From assembly GCF_003718735.1 (NCBI RefSeq), contig NZ_CP033460.1, forward strand, positions 1,984,001 to 2,048,000: DNA of 64,000 nucleotides, written 5' to 3'. This document shows positions 36,487 to 53,886 of the stretch, one piece after another. The DNA is from Staphylococcus debuckii (lineage in GTDB: Bacteria > Bacillota > Bacilli > Staphylococcales > Staphylococcaceae). The notes below the pieces were generated by a model that ran no database searches, had not been told where the DNA came from, and saw only the letters and a list, made by a program, of their open reading frames with translations. The position numbers were made by a program, and so were the translations under genes. Numbering within the stretch: position 1 is the first letter of the stretch; each line of letters begins with the position of its first letter.

Positions 36487-38247
36487 ATGTCTAACCCACA
36501 AATGACAGAACATACAAATGATACACAAAGCACTCAAGCAGAACGACTGAACACTGAAACCGCACCTACTAAAAGAAGCGGTTCTGAGTTATTAGTCGAA
36601 GCGTTATTGAAGGAAGGAACTGAACAAATCTTCGGTTATCCAGGCGGTGCTGTTCTTCCTTTATACGATACATTTTATGATGGCAAAATCAGACATATCT
36701 TAACAAGACATGAGCAAGGCGCAGTACACGCTGCTGAAGGTTATGCTCGTGTTTCTGGCAAACCTGGTGTTGTGGTAGTAACTAGCGGTCCTGGTTCTAC
36801 CAACGTTATCACTGGAATTGCAGATGCATACAGCGATTCATTACCGCTCGTGGTGTTTACAGGCCAAGTTGCTACGCCAGGTATCGGTAAAGATGCATTC
36901 CAAGAAGCGGATTTACTTTCAATGACTACACCGATTACTAAACACAACTTCCAAGTGAAACATCCAGATGAAATTCCAAGTGTAGTCCATCAAGCTTTCC
37001 ATATTGCAAATACAGGGCGTAAAGGTCCTGTAGTCATTGACTTCCCTAAAGATGTAGGTATTTTGAAATCAGAAGCTGAGGTTACAGATGAACTTGATTT
37101 ACCGGGCTATCATTTACCAGATGCGCCTGAACCTTCAGATATCGATTACGTATTAGCAAAATTAAAAGATGCCAAAAAACCAGTACTATTAGTCGGTGCC
37201 GGTGTCAGACATTCTCAATCAGGGCCGCAACTTACTGAATTTGCTGAAAGGCATCAAATTCCTGTAGTAACAACTTTACATGGTTTAGGTACAATTCCTT
37301 TTGAAAACCCCCTATTCTTAGGAATGGGCGGTATGCACGGATCATATGCAGCCAACATGGCATTATCAGATTGCGATTTATTGATTAACTTGGGTAGTCG
37401 TTTCGATGACAGACTCGCAAGTAACCCAAATGAATTTGCAAAGCATGCAACCATCGTACACGTAGATATCGATCCTTCTGAAATTGATAAAATCATCAAA
37501 ACAGACTTAGGCATTGTAGCTGATTGCAAACTTGTCCTCGAATCATTCTTGCAGGACAGTAATCATTATACTGACCATGAAGCTTTTGTTGACTATTGCT
37601 TGAAAAATAAAAAAGACCATCCTTTCGCTTACACAGACGAAGAAGCTGATGTTTTTAATAAACCTCAAAAGGCGATTGAATATATCGGCGAACTCACAAA
37701 TGGAGAAGCCATTGTGACAACAGATGTAGGTCAACATCAAATGTGGGCAGCTCAATTCTATCCATTTAAAGATCATAACCAATTTGTGACAAGCGGCGGA
37801 TTAGGTACTATGGGATTCGGTATTCCGTCAGCAATCGGCGCTAAACTAGCATCACCAGATAAAACGGTTGTTTGTTTCGTCGGTGACGGCGGTTTCCAAA
37901 TGACCAATCAAGAAATGGCCATCCTTAATGAATACGAATTAGACATCAAGATTGTACTCATCAACAACGGTACACTCGGCATGGTAAAGCAATGGCAAGA
38001 TAAATTCTTTAATCAACGCTTTTCACATTCCGTATTCAACGGACAACCAGATTTCCAAAAATTATCTGAGGCCTATGGCGTTAAAAGTTTCTTAATAGAT
38101 GATCCGGCACAATTAGAGTCAGAACTCGATGCAGCATTCGCCTATAAAGGCCCAGCACTCATTGAAGTCAGAATTTCACCGAAAGAACCTGTATTGCCTA
38201 TGGTTCCTAGTGGAAAAGCTAACCACGAAATGGAGGGTGTACTATGA
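36487..38247 (+). CDS. ilvB: Acetolactate synthase, large subunit
   Basis: A 586-residue ThDP enzyme that joins pyruvate with pyruvate or 2-oxobutyrate. Seen: FGYPGGAVLPLYD, catalytic Glu in TRHEQGAVHAAEG, and the ThDP motif GDGGFQMTNQE...NN. GGAGTGATG precedes the ATG six bases after ilvD. Confidence 0.95.
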   Translation: MSNPQMTEHTNDTQSTQAERLNTETAPTKRSGSELLVEALLKEGTEQIFGYPGGAVLPLYDTFYDGKIRHILTRHEQGAVHAAEGYARVSGKPGVVVVTSGPGSTNVITGIADAYSDSLPLVVFTGQVATPGIGKDAFQEADLLSMTTPITKHNFQVKHPDEIPSVVHQAFHIANTGRKGPVVIDFPKDVGILKSEAEVTDELDLPGYHLPDAPEPSDIDYVLAKLKDAKKPVLLVGAGVRHSQSGPQLTEFAERHQIPVVTTLHGLGTIPFENPLFLGMGGMHGSYAANMALSDCDLLINLGSRFDDRLASNPNEFAKHATIVHVDIDPSEIDKIIKTDLGIVADCKLVLESFLQDSNHYTDHEAFVDYCLKNKKDHPFAYTDEEADVFNKPQKAIEYIGELTNGEAIVTTDVGQHQMWAAQFYPFKDHNQFVTSGGLGTMGFGIPSAIGAKLASPDKTVVCFVGDGGFQMTNQEMAILNEYELDIKIVLINNGTLGMVKQWQDKFFNQRFSHSVFNGQPDFQKLSEAYGVKSFLIDDPAQLESELDAAFAYKGPALIEVRISPKEPVLPMVPSGKANHEMEGVL

Positions 38248-38717
38248 GACGCACATTCAAAACACAAGTATTAGATAAATCAGGTACTTTAAATCGTTTA
38301 ACCAGTACGTTTTTACGCAGACAATTCAATATTGTAACGCTGAGTGTAACGCCAAGTACACAACCCGGCATTTCAGATTTGACTTTTGTAGCCGAACTTG
38401 ATGAAGTCAACCATGTTCAATCTCTTATCCGTCATTTAGAGAAACAAGTGAATGTATTAACGGTACAAGACGTTACAGATACAAGTACTTATAGCGTAGA
38501 ATTATTACTAGTCAAAGTAGCAACACCTTCTAATAACGAAGTTTTATACGATTTAATCCAAAACAGTGATGCGCTAGTGTCAGTATTGAAAGAAGAAGAT
38601 GGATTTACCTACTTGCAAGCAGCAGGCAACGAAGCTTCTTTAAATCAATTGCTTGAACAACTATCATCATTAGAAATTGAACAAGTTTCTCGCACAGGAA
38701 CTGCAGCATTACTATAA
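38244..38717 (+). CDS. ilvN: Acetolactate synthase, small regulatory subunit
   Basis: A 157-residue ACT-domain protein (LDKSGTLNRLTSTFLRRQFNIVTL) plus the usual C-terminal domain, so valine feedback is likely. It overlaps ilvB as ATGA. Confidence 0.9.
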   Translation: MRRTFKTQVLDKSGTLNRLTSTFLRRQFNIVTLSVTPSTQPGISDLTFVAELDEVNHVQSLIRHLEKQVNVLTVQDVTDTSTYSVELLLVKVATPSNNEVLYDLIQNSDALVSVLKEEDGFTYLQAAGNEASLNQLLEQLSSLEIEQVSRTGTAALL

Positions 38718-38745
38718 TTTGAAAATTCAAAATATTAAAAATTAA

Positions 38746-39777
<1,032 letters not shown>

Positions 39778-39802
39778 TTAAAAATTCAGGAGGTTGATTA
39801 TT

Positions 39803-41335
39803 ATGAGTCATATTCAAGTATTTGATACAACACTAAGAGATGGTGAGCAAACCCCAGGAGTCAGTTTTTCATTTGATGAAAGACTGACAATTGCCAAGCA
39901 ATTAGAAAAATGGGGAGTAGATGTTATCGAAGCAGGTTTCCCCGCTTCAAGTCAAGGAAGCTTTGATTCTGTCAAAGCAATTTCAGAAACTTTAACAAAA
40001 ACAGCTGTGATAGGTTTAGCACGTTGTAAAAAAAGTGATATTGATGCAGTATACGAAGCAACTAAAGATGCTAAATATCCTCAGTTACATGTTTTTATCG
40101 CATCTAGCGCTATTCACTTAGAACATAAACTTAAAATGACTCAAGAAGAAGTGCTCGAAAGTATTGCAGAAAATGTAAGCTACGGCAAATCTTTATTCGA
40201 TGTAGTCCAATTTTCACCAGAAGATGCCACACGTACTGACTTAGATTTCTTAGTCAAATGTGTACAAACTGCGGTTGATGCTGGTGCATCGGTTATCAAC
40301 ATCCCTGATACAGTCGGGTACAGCTACCCTGCTGAATTTGGAAATATTTTTAAAGTACTGAATGAAAAAATCAAGTCTGATCATGAAGTTATTTATAGCG
40401 CACATTGCCATGACGATTTAGGCCTGGCAGTAGCAAATAGTATGGCTGCAATTGAAAATGGCGCAATGCGTGTGGAAGGCGCTGTTAACGGTATCGGTGA
40501 ACGCGCTGGTAATACTGCCCTTGAGGAAGTTGCACTGGGTTTATATGTGCGTAAAGATCATTACGGCATCGAAACTAATTTGAAATTAGATGAAACAAAA
40601 GCAACATCTGATCTAGTTGCAAGCTTTGCTGGTATTCGCGTTCCTCGAAATAAAGCGGTCGTCGGACAAAATGCATTCAGTCATGAATCTGGAATCCATC
40701 AAGATGGTTTCCTTAAACACCCTGAAACTTATGAAATTATGACACCACAGCTTGTAGGTATTCAATCATCTGAATTGCCGCTAGGTAAATTGTCAGGTAA
40801 ACACGCCTTTGCAGAGAAATTGAAACAATTAGGTTACGATATTTCTCCTGAAAAACAAGTGGAATTATTTAAACAGTTCAAATCAATTGCTGATAAGAAG
40901 AAAAATGTTTCAGACCACGATGTACATGCCCTTGTTCAAGGTCACACTCATGAAACAAATGCTGCTTATCAAGTAGAAACTTTGCAACTGCAATTTGTTT
41001 CTGAAGGCGTACAAAGTGCTGTAGTTGTATTGAAAGACCATGAAGGCAAAGAGTACCCTTCAGCAGCTATCGGCACAGGTTCAATCGTTGCAGTTTACAA
41101 TGCTGTTGACCAAATTTTCAAAGCGCCATCTGAATTATTGAATTATCAAATTACGTCAGTAACTGAAGGTTCAGATGCTCAAGCACAAGTAAATGTTGAA
41201 ATTCGTATCGACGGCCGTACATATTATGGTATCGGTGTCGATCACGATGTGTTGTTAGCATCATGTAAAGCCTATGTAGAAGCTAATTCAAATCATCTAG
41301 CTGAGATAGCACGAGAGGACGGCGTTGTTTCATGA
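39803..41335 (+). CDS. leuA: 2-isopropylmalate synthase
   Basis: A 510-residue synthase: [31 protein letters not shown] (metal site), and a C-terminal leucine-sensing domain from about 390. AGGAGG precedes the ATG. Confidence 0.96.
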   Translation: MSHIQVFDTTLRDGEQTPGVSFSFDERLTIAKQLEKWGVDVIEAGFPASSQGSFDSVKAISETLTKTAVIGLARCKKSDIDAVYEATKDAKYPQLHVFIASSAIHLEHKLKMTQEEVLESIAENVSYGKSLFDVVQFSPEDATRTDLDFLVKCVQTAVDAGASVINIPDTVGYSYPAEFGNIFKVLNEKIKSDHEVIYSAHCHDDLGLAVANSMAAIENGAMRVEGAVNGIGERAGNTALEEVALGLYVRKDHYGIETNLKLDETKATSDLVASFAGIRVPRNKAVVGQNAFSHESGIHQDGFLKHPETYEIMTPQLVGIQSSELPLGKLSGKHAFAEKLKQLGYDISPEKQVELFKQFKSIADKKKNVSDHDVHALVQGHTHETNAAYQVETLQLQFVSEGVQSAVVVLKDHEGKEYPSAAIGTGSIVAVYNAVDQIFKAPSELLNYQITSVTEGSDAQAQVNVEIRIDGRTYYGIGVDHDVLLASCKAYVEANSNHLAEIAREDGVVS

Positions 41336-42372
41336 GTTATCGCGTAACAGCTTTACCAGGAGATGGTATAGGTCCTGAAATCTTGTCAGGTACTTTAAAG
41401 ATTTTAGAAAAACTCAGTAAGAAATACAATATTGATTATCAAATTGAAACACATGATTTTGGAGGAGCTGCCATAGATAACTATGGCGAGCCGCTTCCAA
41501 AAACCACATTAGAAGCCTGCGAGAAATCTGATGCTATTCTTTTAGGAGCGATTGGCGGTCCGAAATGGGATCAGCATCCTAAACGTCCAGAATCTGGTTT
41601 ACTTGCACTACGAAAAAATCTGGAACTCTTTGCTAACTTGCGTCCTACTAAAGTGGTTGAAGGTGCAACTCGCTTTTCACCTTTAAAAGAGGAACGTGTT
41701 GCCGGAACAGATTTTGTCATTGTACGTGAATTAACTGGCGGACTTTACTTCGGTGAACCTAAGAAATTAGAAGAACAGCAAGCAATTGATTCATTAACTT
41801 ATACTAAAGCAGAGATTGAGCGTATTGCTCATGCTGCCTTTCAATTAGCTGCAAGCAGAAATAATAAATTAACTTCTGTAGATAAAGAAAATGTCTTAGC
41901 CTCTAGTAAATTATGGCGTCAAACTATTAATGAAGTGGCTGAAGATTATCCAAGTGTAACCGTTGAACATTTACTAGTCGATGCATGTAGCATGCATCTT
42001 ATAACACGACCTACTCAATTTGATGTCATTGTAACTGAAAATTTATTTGGGGACATTCTTAGTGATGAAGCTTCAGTAATTCCTGGCTCTCTAGGCCTCT
42101 CCCCTTCTGTCAGCTATGGACAAAGAGGTACTAAACTTTATGAGCCTATTCATGGTTCAGCACCGGATATTGCTAATCAAGATATTGCTAATCCAACAGG
42201 TATGATTTTGTCATTAGCAATGTGCTGTCGAGAAACATTTGAAAGTAATGCAGCGGCAGAAGAATTAGAAAATATTGTATATCGACTTATTAAAGATGGT
42301 GTGACCACTCCTGATTTAGGTGGAACAGCGCATACATCTGAAATTTTCAATCAAATTTTACAACAACTTTAA
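41332..42372 (+). CDS. leuB: 3-isopropylmalate dehydrogenase
   Basis: A 346-residue NAD-dependent decarboxylating dehydrogenase: [48 protein letters not shown]. Starts within the leuA stop (ATGA). Confidence 0.96.
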   Translation: MSYRVTALPGDGIGPEILSGTLKILEKLSKKYNIDYQIETHDFGGAAIDNYGEPLPKTTLEACEKSDAILLGAIGGPKWDQHPKRPESGLLALRKNLELFANLRPTKVVEGATRFSPLKEERVAGTDFVIVRELTGGLYFGEPKKLEEQQAIDSLTYTKAEIERIAHAAFQLAASRNNKLTSVDKENVLASSKLWRQTINEVAEDYPSVTVEHLLVDACSMHLITRPTQFDVIVTENLFGDILSDEASVIPGSLGLSPSVSYGQRGTKLYEPIHGSAPDIANQDIANPTGMILSLAMCCRETFESNAAAEELENIVYRLIKDGVTTPDLGGTAHTSEIFNQILQQL

Positions 42373-42386
42373 AGGATGTGATTAAG

Positions 42387-43769
42387 ATGGGAGAAACTCT
42401 ATTTGATAAAATCTGGAATAGACATGTGCTCACTGGCAAAGAAGGTGAACCACAATTATTATATATCGATCTGCATCTTATTCATGAGGTTACTTCGCCG
42501 CAAGCCTTTGAAGGATTAAGAATTCAGAAGCGGTCACTGCGCCGTCCTGATTTAACTTTTGCGACAATCGATCATAATGTGCCCACTGAAGATATTTTCA
42601 ATATTAGAGATGAAATTGCTGCAACTCAAATTAAAACATTGCAAAATAATTGCGCTGAATTTGATGTGAAGCTATTTGATAACGGTACGGATCAACAAGG
42701 TATCGTACATATGGTAGGTCCTGAAATGGGTTTAACTCAACCTGGAAAAACGATTGTTTGTGGTGATTCTCATACTGCTACCCATGGTGCCTTTGGAGCT
42801 ATTGCTTTCGGTATCGGTACTAGTGAAGTAGAGCATGTATTTGCCACACAATCTTTATGGCAGACTAAACCTAAAAATTTACTCATTGATATCAATGGAG
42901 AACTGCCTCAAGGCGTCTACGCTAAAGATATTATTCTATACCTGATTAACCAATATGGCGTTGACTTCGGTACTGGATATGCATTGGAGTTCGGAGGTTC
43001 TACAATGCGTAAACTGTCAATGGATGCAAGAATGACCATTTGTAACATGGCAATAGAAGCAGGAGCTAAGTATGGTCTCGTTCAACCTGATGAAACAACT
43101 TTTGAATATGTTAAAGATAGACCATATGCTGATTTGACACCAGAAAAATTGGAATATTGGAAAACGCTATATAGCGATGAAGATGCTCAATTTGATCGTG
43201 TCATCGAATTAGATGTTACCAATCTTGAACCACAAGTAACTTGGGGAACAAGTCCAGAAATGGGCGTAAGTTTCAATACTCCCTTCCCTACAATTGAAAA
43301 TATAAATGATGAGCGTGCTTATCAATATATGGGGCTAAAGCCAGGTGAAAAAGCTGAAGATATCGAATTAGGATATGTTTTCTTAGGTTCATGTACGAAT
43401 GCGCGTTTGTCAGATTTGGTTGAAGCAAGCAAATTTGTAAAAGGGCGTCAGGTACATCCTAATATCACTGCAATTGTCGTACCAGGCTCTAGAAGTGTAA
43501 AACATCAAGCTGAAGCACTAGGACTCGATAAAATCTTTAAAGAGGCTGGCTTCCAATGGCGTGAACCTGGATGCTCTATGTGTCTAGGAATGAATCCGGA
43601 CCAAGTACCAGCTGGAGTACATTGTGCCTCAACGAGTAACCGTAATTTTGAAGGACGTCAAGGTAAAGGTGCAAGAACACATTTAGTATCCCCTGCTATG
43701 GCAGCAGCCGCTGCAATTGAAGGACGCTTCGTTGATGTCAGAAAATGGGAGGCAGTTGCACATGCTTAA
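42387..43769 (+). CDS. leuC: 3-isopropylmalate dehydratase, large subunit
   Basis: A 460-residue aconitase-family subunit with Fe-S ligands in [11 protein letters not shown] and [11 protein letters not shown], and [19 protein letters not shown] precedes the ATG. Confidence 0.96.
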   Translation: MGETLFDKIWNRHVLTGKEGEPQLLYIDLHLIHEVTSPQAFEGLRIQKRSLRRPDLTFATIDHNVPTEDIFNIRDEIAATQIKTLQNNCAEFDVKLFDNGTDQQGIVHMVGPEMGLTQPGKTIVCGDSHTATHGAFGAIAFGIGTSEVEHVFATQSLWQTKPKNLLIDINGELPQGVYAKDIILYLINQYGVDFGTGYALEFGGSTMRKLSMDARMTICNMAIEAGAKYGLVQPDETTFEYVKDRPYADLTPEKLEYWKTLYSDEDAQFDRVIELDVTNLEPQVTWGTSPEMGVSFNTPFPTIENINDERAYQYMGLKPGEKAEDIELGYVFLGSCTNARLSDLVEASKFVKGRQVHPNITAIVVPGSRSVKHQAEALGLDKIFKEAGFQWREPGCSMCLGMNPDQVPAGVHCASTSNRNFEGRQGKGARTHLVSPAMAAAAAIEGRFVDVRKWEAVAHA

Positions 43770-44337
43770 AATTGAACCTATTACAGAATTTAAAGGCAAA
43801 GTCGGCGTACTCTTCAATGACAATATTGATACAGACCAGATTATACCTAAAGTCCATTTAAAAGGAGTTTCTAAAACTGGTTTAGGACCCTTTGCCTTTG
43901 ATGAATGGCGTTATTTAGAAGATGGAAGTGAAAATCCAGATTTTGAATTGAATCAACCACAATATCGCGGTGCTTCAATTCTAATTACCGGTGATAACTT
44001 TGGATGCGGTTCAAGTCGTGAACACGCTGCTTGGGCTTTAAAGGACTATGGTATTCAAATTATTATTGCTGGCAGCTTCAGTGATATTTTCTATATGAAT
44101 TGTACTAAAAACGCAATTTTACCTATTGCTTTAGATCGAAAAGAAAGAGAATACCTCTCAGAGTTTAAAAAACTAGAAATAGATTTACCTAATCAAAAAG
44201 TAATAACACCAGATAAAGAAATTCATTTTGATATTGATTCAACTTGGAAAAATAAACTTGTCCAAGGTTTAGACGATATTGCAGTTACACTGCAGTATGA
44301 TGATGATATTAAAAATTACGAAGAATCATATCAATAA
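43762..44337 (+). CDS. leuD: 3-isopropylmalate dehydratase, small subunit
   Basis: A 191-residue swivel-domain partner of LeuC ([30 protein letters not shown]). The ATG after GGGAGG lies within the leuC end (8-base overlap). Confidence 0.96.
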   Translation: MLKIEPITEFKGKVGVLFNDNIDTDQIIPKVHLKGVSKTGLGPFAFDEWRYLEDGSENPDFELNQPQYRGASILITGDNFGCGSSREHAAWALKDYGIQIIIAGSFSDIFYMNCTKNAILPIALDRKEREYLSEFKKLEIDLPNQKVITPDKEIHFDIDSTWKNKLVQGLDDIAVTLQYDDDIKNYEESYQ

Positions 44338-44356
44338 TTACAAGGAGTGAGCGGAA

Positions 44357-45625
44357 ATGACTGTACAAACTGCTGTATCAGCAAAAGATATAGAAGACGC
44401 TTTTTTAACTTTACAGCCGATTGTAAAACAAACACCTTTAGAAAGGGATCATTATTTATCTTTAAAATATGATTGTAATGTTTATTTAAAAAGAGAAGAC
44501 TTGCAATGGGTAAGATCATTTAAATTGAGAGGCGCCTACAATGCTATAGAAGCATTGACAGACAATGAGAAAGCAAAAGGAATCACATGTGCAAGTGCAG
44601 GAAATCATGCACAGGGAGTTGCATTTACAGCTAAAAAACTTAATTTAAATGCTGTTATCTTTATGCCCGTCACTACCCCTCTTCAAAAAATTAATCAAGT
44701 TAAATTTTTTGGTGGAGAGAATGTTGAGATTATCCTTGTCGGTGATACATTCGATGATTGCTTGAAAGAAGCTTTAGAGTATACTGACGAACATAAAATG
44801 AACTTTATCGATCCTTTTGATAACGTTAATACTATTGCCGGTCAAGGTACAATTGCAGCTGAAATTTTAGACCAAGCAGAAGAAGAGAATATAGATATTG
44901 ATTATCTTTATGCTGCTATCGGAGGCGGCGGTTTAATTTCAGGTGTAGGCACCTATTTTAAAGCAGAATCTCCACATACTAAAATTGTAGGTGTAGAACC
45001 ACTAGGAGCTGCAAGTATGTTTACATCGGTAGTATTAGAAAAACACCGTGTTAAACTGCCGGCAATTGATAAATTTGTTGATGGGGCTTCTGTTGCGCAA
45101 GTAGGCAGAATTACTTATGATGTCGCTCAACAAGTCGTAGATGAATATCTGCAAATTGACGAAGGCGCGGTTTGTTCTACTATTTTAGATATGTATTCTA
45201 AACAAGCAATCATTGCAGAGCCTGCTGGTGCATTAAGTGTAGCTGCTTTAGAAGCTCACAAAGATGAAATTAAAGGTAAAACAGTAGTTTGTATTATTAG
45301 TGGCGGTAATAATGATATTAACCGTATGAAAGAAATTGAAGAACGTTCTCTTCTATATGAAGAAATGAAACATTATTTTATCTTTAACTTCCCTCAAAGA
45401 CCTGGTGCTTTAAAAGAATTCGTTAATGATGTTTTAGGACCTAATGATGATATTACTAAATTCGAATATCTGAAGAAATCCTCTCAGAACACTGGTACAG
45501 TAATTATTGGTATTCAGTTAAAAAATCATAATGACTTAACGAGATTAAAGGAAAAAGTTAAAGAGTTCGATCCATCAAATATTTATATCAATGAAAATAA
45601 AATGCTTTATTCCTTACTGATATAA
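44357..45625 (+). CDS. ilvA: Threonine dehydratase (biosynthetic)
   Basis: A 422-residue PLP enzyme making 2-oxobutyrate for isoleucine. Schiff-base Lys in [11 protein letters not shown] (about 56), PLP-phosphate GGGGLISG, C-terminal ACT-like regulatory domain (about 330-410). AAGGAGTGAG precedes the ATG. Last gene of the operon. Confidence 0.95.
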   Translation: MTVQTAVSAKDIEDAFLTLQPIVKQTPLERDHYLSLKYDCNVYLKREDLQWVRSFKLRGAYNAIEALTDNEKAKGITCASAGNHAQGVAFTAKKLNLNAVIFMPVTTPLQKINQVKFFGGENVEIILVGDTFDDCLKEALEYTDEHKMNFIDPFDNVNTIAGQGTIAAEILDQAEEENIDIDYLYAAIGGGGLISGVGTYFKAESPHTKIVGVEPLGAASMFTSVVLEKHRVKLPAIDKFVDGASVAQVGRITYDVAQQVVDEYLQIDEGAVCSTILDMYSKQAIIAEPAGALSVAALEAHKDEIKGKTVVCIISGGNNDINRMKEIEERSLLYEEMKHYFIFNFPQRPGALKEFVNDVLGPNDDITKFEYLKKSSQNTGTVIIGIQLKNHNDLTRLKEKVKEFDPSNIYINENKMLYSLLI

Positions 45626-45647
45626 TTAAAATTGAATATAAAGTATT

Positions 45648-45698
45648 GAAGCTGGATATCTTATACTATTCTTCTTGTAGTGTAAGATATCCAGCTTT
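45648..45698 (+). terminator. ilv-leu operon terminator
   Basis: Stem AAGCTGGATATCTTA / TAAGATATCCAGCTT with a pyrimidine tail. Confidence 0.85.
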
Positions 45699-45728
45699 CT
45701 CTTTTCTAGATACAAAAAGGCAATAAAA

Positions 45729-45752
45729 AAAGACCTCGAACTCGAGATCTCA
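45729..45752 (-). terminator. rRNA unit terminator
   Basis: Leftward hairpin AGATCTCGA / TCGAGGTCT with seven T, about 100 bases past 23S. The space where 5S would lie (45753-45849) has no 5S sequence. Confidence 0.75.
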
Positions 45753-45849
45753 ATGCGGCTCATCGCATCCATTAAATATATAACTTACGATTATACATTC
45801 AAAACTAGATAGTAAGTAAATTAATTTGACCAATCAAAACTTGAAATTG

Positions 45850-50569
<4,720 letters not shown>

Positions 50570-50697
50570 GTTTATGATTTGTTTGACTAGCTCATAAAAA
50601 ACTAATTTGTTTTAAAACGTCTAAGACGTTTGTTAATTGGAATTAACGTTGACATATTGTCATTCAGTTTTCAATGTTCATTTAAAATATTCAATGG

Positions 50698-50768
50698 AGC
50701 GGGTGATGGGAATCGAACCCACAACATCAGCTTGGAAGGCTGAGGTTTTGCCATTAAACTACACCCGC
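50698..50768 (-). tRNA. tRNA-Gly (TCC)
   Basis: 71 bases, full cloverleaf: acceptor GCGGGTG / CACCCGC, anticodon loop CTTCCAA, GGTTCGATTCC T-arm. No encoded CCA. It lies upstream of 16S. Confidence 0.95.
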
Positions 50769-50795
50769 AGATGCGTCGTACTTAATGATATTTGA

Positions 50796-50878
<83 letters not shown>

Positions 50879-50925
50879 TTGGGTTTACTAATCATTAAGT
50901 AAATTTTAATTTCGCAACGTATTTC

Positions 50926-50954
50926 ATTGTAACACCTTTGTAATACATTGTCAA
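50926..50954 (-). promoter_or_regulatory. rRNA unit promoter P2
   Basis: TTGACA, 17 bases, TACAAT, about 45 bases before tRNA-Leu. Confidence 0.85.
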
Positions 50955-51027
50955 TACTTTTTTAAAACTTTTTATAAGTATTTAAAATTTGTTTCAAAAT
51001 CTTAATCCCTTTTTTAGGACATTAACT

Positions 51028-51056
51028 ATCTTATAACATATAGAATTCAATGTCAA
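51028..51056 (-). promoter_or_regulatory. rRNA unit promoter P1
   Basis: TTGACA, 17 bases, TAAGAT, about 100 bases upstream of P2. Tandem promoters are usual for rRNA. Confidence 0.7.
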
Positions 51057-51173
51057 TACTTTTACTCATCTTTTTCGAAGTATTTTTAAAAGATATTTCT
51101 AGTAAGATAAATAATGAAAAAAAGAATCTGTAATACTTAGTTGTTTCCTGTATCACAGATTCAATATTATATA

Positions 51174-51629
51174 CTATTTGATTTGTTGATGCAAGCGCAA
51201 TCTTCCTTTGCACTTCCCACATACCATTCTCCTAGTATTTACTTTTTTGATTCTCTTAAATGTAGAACCACAACCAAGACACTTATAAATATAATTAGCG
51301 CGTTCATCATAACTTTCAACAGCTTTACAGAATCTTGGGGCACCTACCTTTTTACTTAACATTTTAAAATCATAATCTTTATGTTGGTAGCCCTTCCCTT
51401 GAAGGTGAAGATGATAATGGCATAATTCATGTTTAATAATGTCTTCTAAAGCTGCTTTACCAAATTTTTCAAATTGTTTCGGATTTATTTCTATATCATG
51501 GGACTTTAATAAATACCGTCCGCCTGTGGTTCTCAGTCTTGGATTAAAATAAGCATTATGTTTAAATAGCAATCCAAATTCATTTTCTGAAATGCTCTCA
51601 GTCATTATTTGTAACTTAGCATTATCCAT
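51174..51629 (-). CDS. SprT-like zinc protein
   Basis: A 151-residue SprT-like protein with the HExxH metal site (KHELCHYHLH, about 66-75) and a C-terminal zinc ribbon (CLGC ... CGKC). The fold resembles metalloproteases; bacterial function is unclear. The second Met is used because AAGGAAAT precedes it, and the resulting length equals what I recall for S. aureus. Confidence 0.85.
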   Translation of the reverse strand: MDNAKLQIMTESISENEFGLLFKHNAYFNPRLRTTGGRYLLKSHDIEINPKQFEKFGKAALEDIIKHELCHYHLHLQGKGYQHKDYDFKMLSKKVGAPRFCKAVESYDERANYIYKCLGCGSTFKRIKKVNTRRMVCGKCKGRLRLHQQIK

Positions 51630-51639
51630 AATTTCCTTA

Positions 51640-53790
51640 TTATTCATTTGGGTTAATCATTGTCAACGAAACTTTATTTTTTTGTACATCTGCGCTCAAT
51701 ACCCAAACATCGACAATATCTCCTACATTCACAATGTCCATTGGATTTTTAACAAAGCGTTTAGATAGTTGCGAAACATGAACCAGACCATCTTGTTTTA
51801 CGCCAATGTCTACGAAAGCACCAAAATCAACAACGTTTCTTACTGTACCGCTTAGTTTCATACCTTTTGTTAAATCTTCAATTGAAAGAACATTGGATTT
51901 TAATATCGGTGTTTCGTATTCATCGCGCGGATCTCTGTTCGGGGCAACTAGAGCAGTAACAATATCTTCTAATGTCGGTACACCAACGTTTAATTTTTCC
52001 GCAGTAGCCTGTATATCTAAATCACTCAGTTTATCTTTCAATGTTTTACTGCCGATATCTGCTTCTGTCAGTCCTTCTTCTTCCAACAATTGATAAGCAA
52101 CTTGATAACTTTCTGGATGAATTGCTGTGTTATCAAGCGGTTCCTTACCGTTAACAATTCGAAGGAATCCTATACTTTGTTCAAATGTCTTCGGACCTAG
52201 TCGTTTAACTTTACTAATTTGTTTATGATGCGTCAAAGCACCGTTTTCTTCTCGATAGTTTATAATATTTTGAGCAATTTGAGGAGATAGACCTGCTACA
52301 TGTTGTAAAAGCGATTGTGAAGCAGTATTAACATCAACGCCCACTTGGTTTACAGCTGTCTCAACCACGAAATTCAAAGCATTTTCAAGTGACTTCTGAT
52401 TAACATCATGTTGATATTGTCCGACACCAATTGATTTAGGATCTATTTTTACCAGTTCACTTAAAGGATCTTGCACACGGCGTCCAATAGAGACAGCACT
52501 TCTCTCTTCTACTTGAAAATCAGGAAATTCAGAACGTGCTACTTCCGAAGCAGAATATACTGAAGCACCCGCTTCATTCACAATAATAAATTGAACGTCC
52601 AGTTTATGTTTCTGAATCAAGTCAGCAATGAATTGTTCTGTTTCCCGACTTGCTGTACCGTTACCAATTGCGATTAAACTCACATCATAGTCGTTGATAA
52701 ATTGTAGTAGAATCTGTTCTGCTTCCTTAGTTTTCGATACTGGCGGATGAGGATACATCACACCTTTTGCCAAAAATGAACCAAAAGGATTAATCACTGC
52801 AAGTTTACAACCTGTTCGAAAGGCTGGATCCACTCCTAAAATTTGTTTTCCTTTTAGAGGTGGTTGTAGTAATAGGTGTTTTAAATTTACGCTGAAAACT
52901 TCAATCGCGTGTGTTTCTGCTTGCTCGGTTAAGTCTGAACGTATTTCTCTTTCAATAGATGGCATGATTAAACGTTTCAAGCTATCTTTTATCGCTTGTT
53001 TGATATAACCTGTACCAGCATGATGTCCTTTCACTTCTTGTTGTTCAATTTGTTTTTCAAGTCTATTGGTGTCTATTTCAATTTTAATCGTTAATACTTT
53101 CTCTTTTTCGCCACGGTTCATAGCCAAAATTCTATGATTAGCTACCTTATTAACTGGTTCTGAAAAATCATAATACATTTCAAATATATGTTTTTCATCT
53201 TCTGCTTTTTTCTTTTTCTGAGTCGTAATAAGTCCTCTTTTTAAGGTTTCACTTAATATTTTATTGCGATATTGCGGATTGTCTGAAATCCACTCAGCAA
53301 TAATATCTTGTGCACCTGCTAAAGCTTCTTGTGGTGTTGCAACTTCTTCATTAAGAAATTGTGTGGCATAGTCTTCAGGCTCTGCATCAATCTTTTCTTG
53401 TTTCAACCACTTAGCTAACGGTTCAAGCCCTTTTCTTTTAGCTTCCGTTGCACGTGTTTTCTTTTTCTGCTTATAAGGTCTATATAAATCTTCCACCCGT
53501 TGTAATTTTGTTTGTTTCAAAATATCGGATTTCAATTCATTTGTGAGCATGCCTTGTTGTTCAATATTATGTATCACTTCATCTTTTCTTTTTTGTAACT
53601 GTTCCATGTAGTGATACTCATCAGCAATCTTTTTAATTTCAACTTCGTCTAATCCGCCAGTGCGTTCTTTACGATAACGTGCAATAAAGGGCACTGTGTT
53701 ATTTTCTTCTAATAAAGAAAGCACGGCTGTAATTTGTTTCTTTGAGAAATCATATTGTTGTTCTATCGTCTGAATTAATTGTGAATCCAA
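51640..53790 (-). CDS. tex: Tex-family RNA-binding protein
   Basis: A 716-residue Tex protein: N-terminal helical region, YqgF-like RNase fold (about 320-450; GVDPAFRTGCKLAV), HhH motifs (VNTASQSLLQHVAGLS) and a C-terminal S1 domain (about 645-716; GTVRNVVDFGAFVDIG). It binds nucleic acid and is linked to transcription. TTG is the start, six bases after GGGGTG. Confidence 0.9.
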   Translation of the reverse strand: MDSQLIQTIEQQYDFSKKQITAVLSLLEENNTVPFIARYRKERTGGLDEVEIKKIADEYHYMEQLQKRKDEVIHNIEQQGMLTNELKSDILKQTKLQRVEDLYRPYKQKKKTRATEAKRKGLEPLAKWLKQEKIDAEPEDYATQFLNEEVATPQEALAGAQDIIAEWISDNPQYRNKILSETLKRGLITTQKKKKAEDEKHIFEMYYDFSEPVNKVANHRILAMNRGEKEKVLTIKIEIDTNRLEKQIEQQEVKGHHAGTGYIKQAIKDSLKRLIMPSIEREIRSDLTEQAETHAIEVFSVNLKHLLLQPPLKGKQILGVDPAFRTGCKLAVINPFGSFLAKGVMYPHPPVSKTKEAEQILLQFINDYDVSLIAIGNGTASRETEQFIADLIQKHKLDVQFIIVNEAGASVYSASEVARSEFPDFQVEERSAVSIGRRVQDPLSELVKIDPKSIGVGQYQHDVNQKSLENALNFVVETAVNQVGVDVNTASQSLLQHVAGLSPQIAQNIINYREENGALTHHKQISKVKRLGPKTFEQSIGFLRIVNGKEPLDNTAIHPESYQVAYQLLEEEGLTEADIGSKTLKDKLSDLDIQATAEKLNVGVPTLEDIVTALVAPNRDPRDEYETPILKSNVLSIEDLTKGMKLSGTVRNVVDFGAFVDIGVKQDGLVHVSQLSKRFVKNPMDIVNVGDIVDVWVLSADVQKNKVSLTMINPNE

Positions 53791-53837
53791 TACGTACACC
53801 CCTAATTTTTTATTACCTTAATTTTATCACAAAAACA

Positions 53838-53878
53838 AATTGGGACTGAAATACCTTAATTGTATTTCAATCCCAATT
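53838..53878 (-). terminator. sigB operon terminator
   Basis: Stem AATTGGGACTGAAATAC / GTATTTCAATCCCAATT (one mismatch) directly after sigB. Confidence 0.8.
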
Positions 53879-53886
53879 GATTTAAC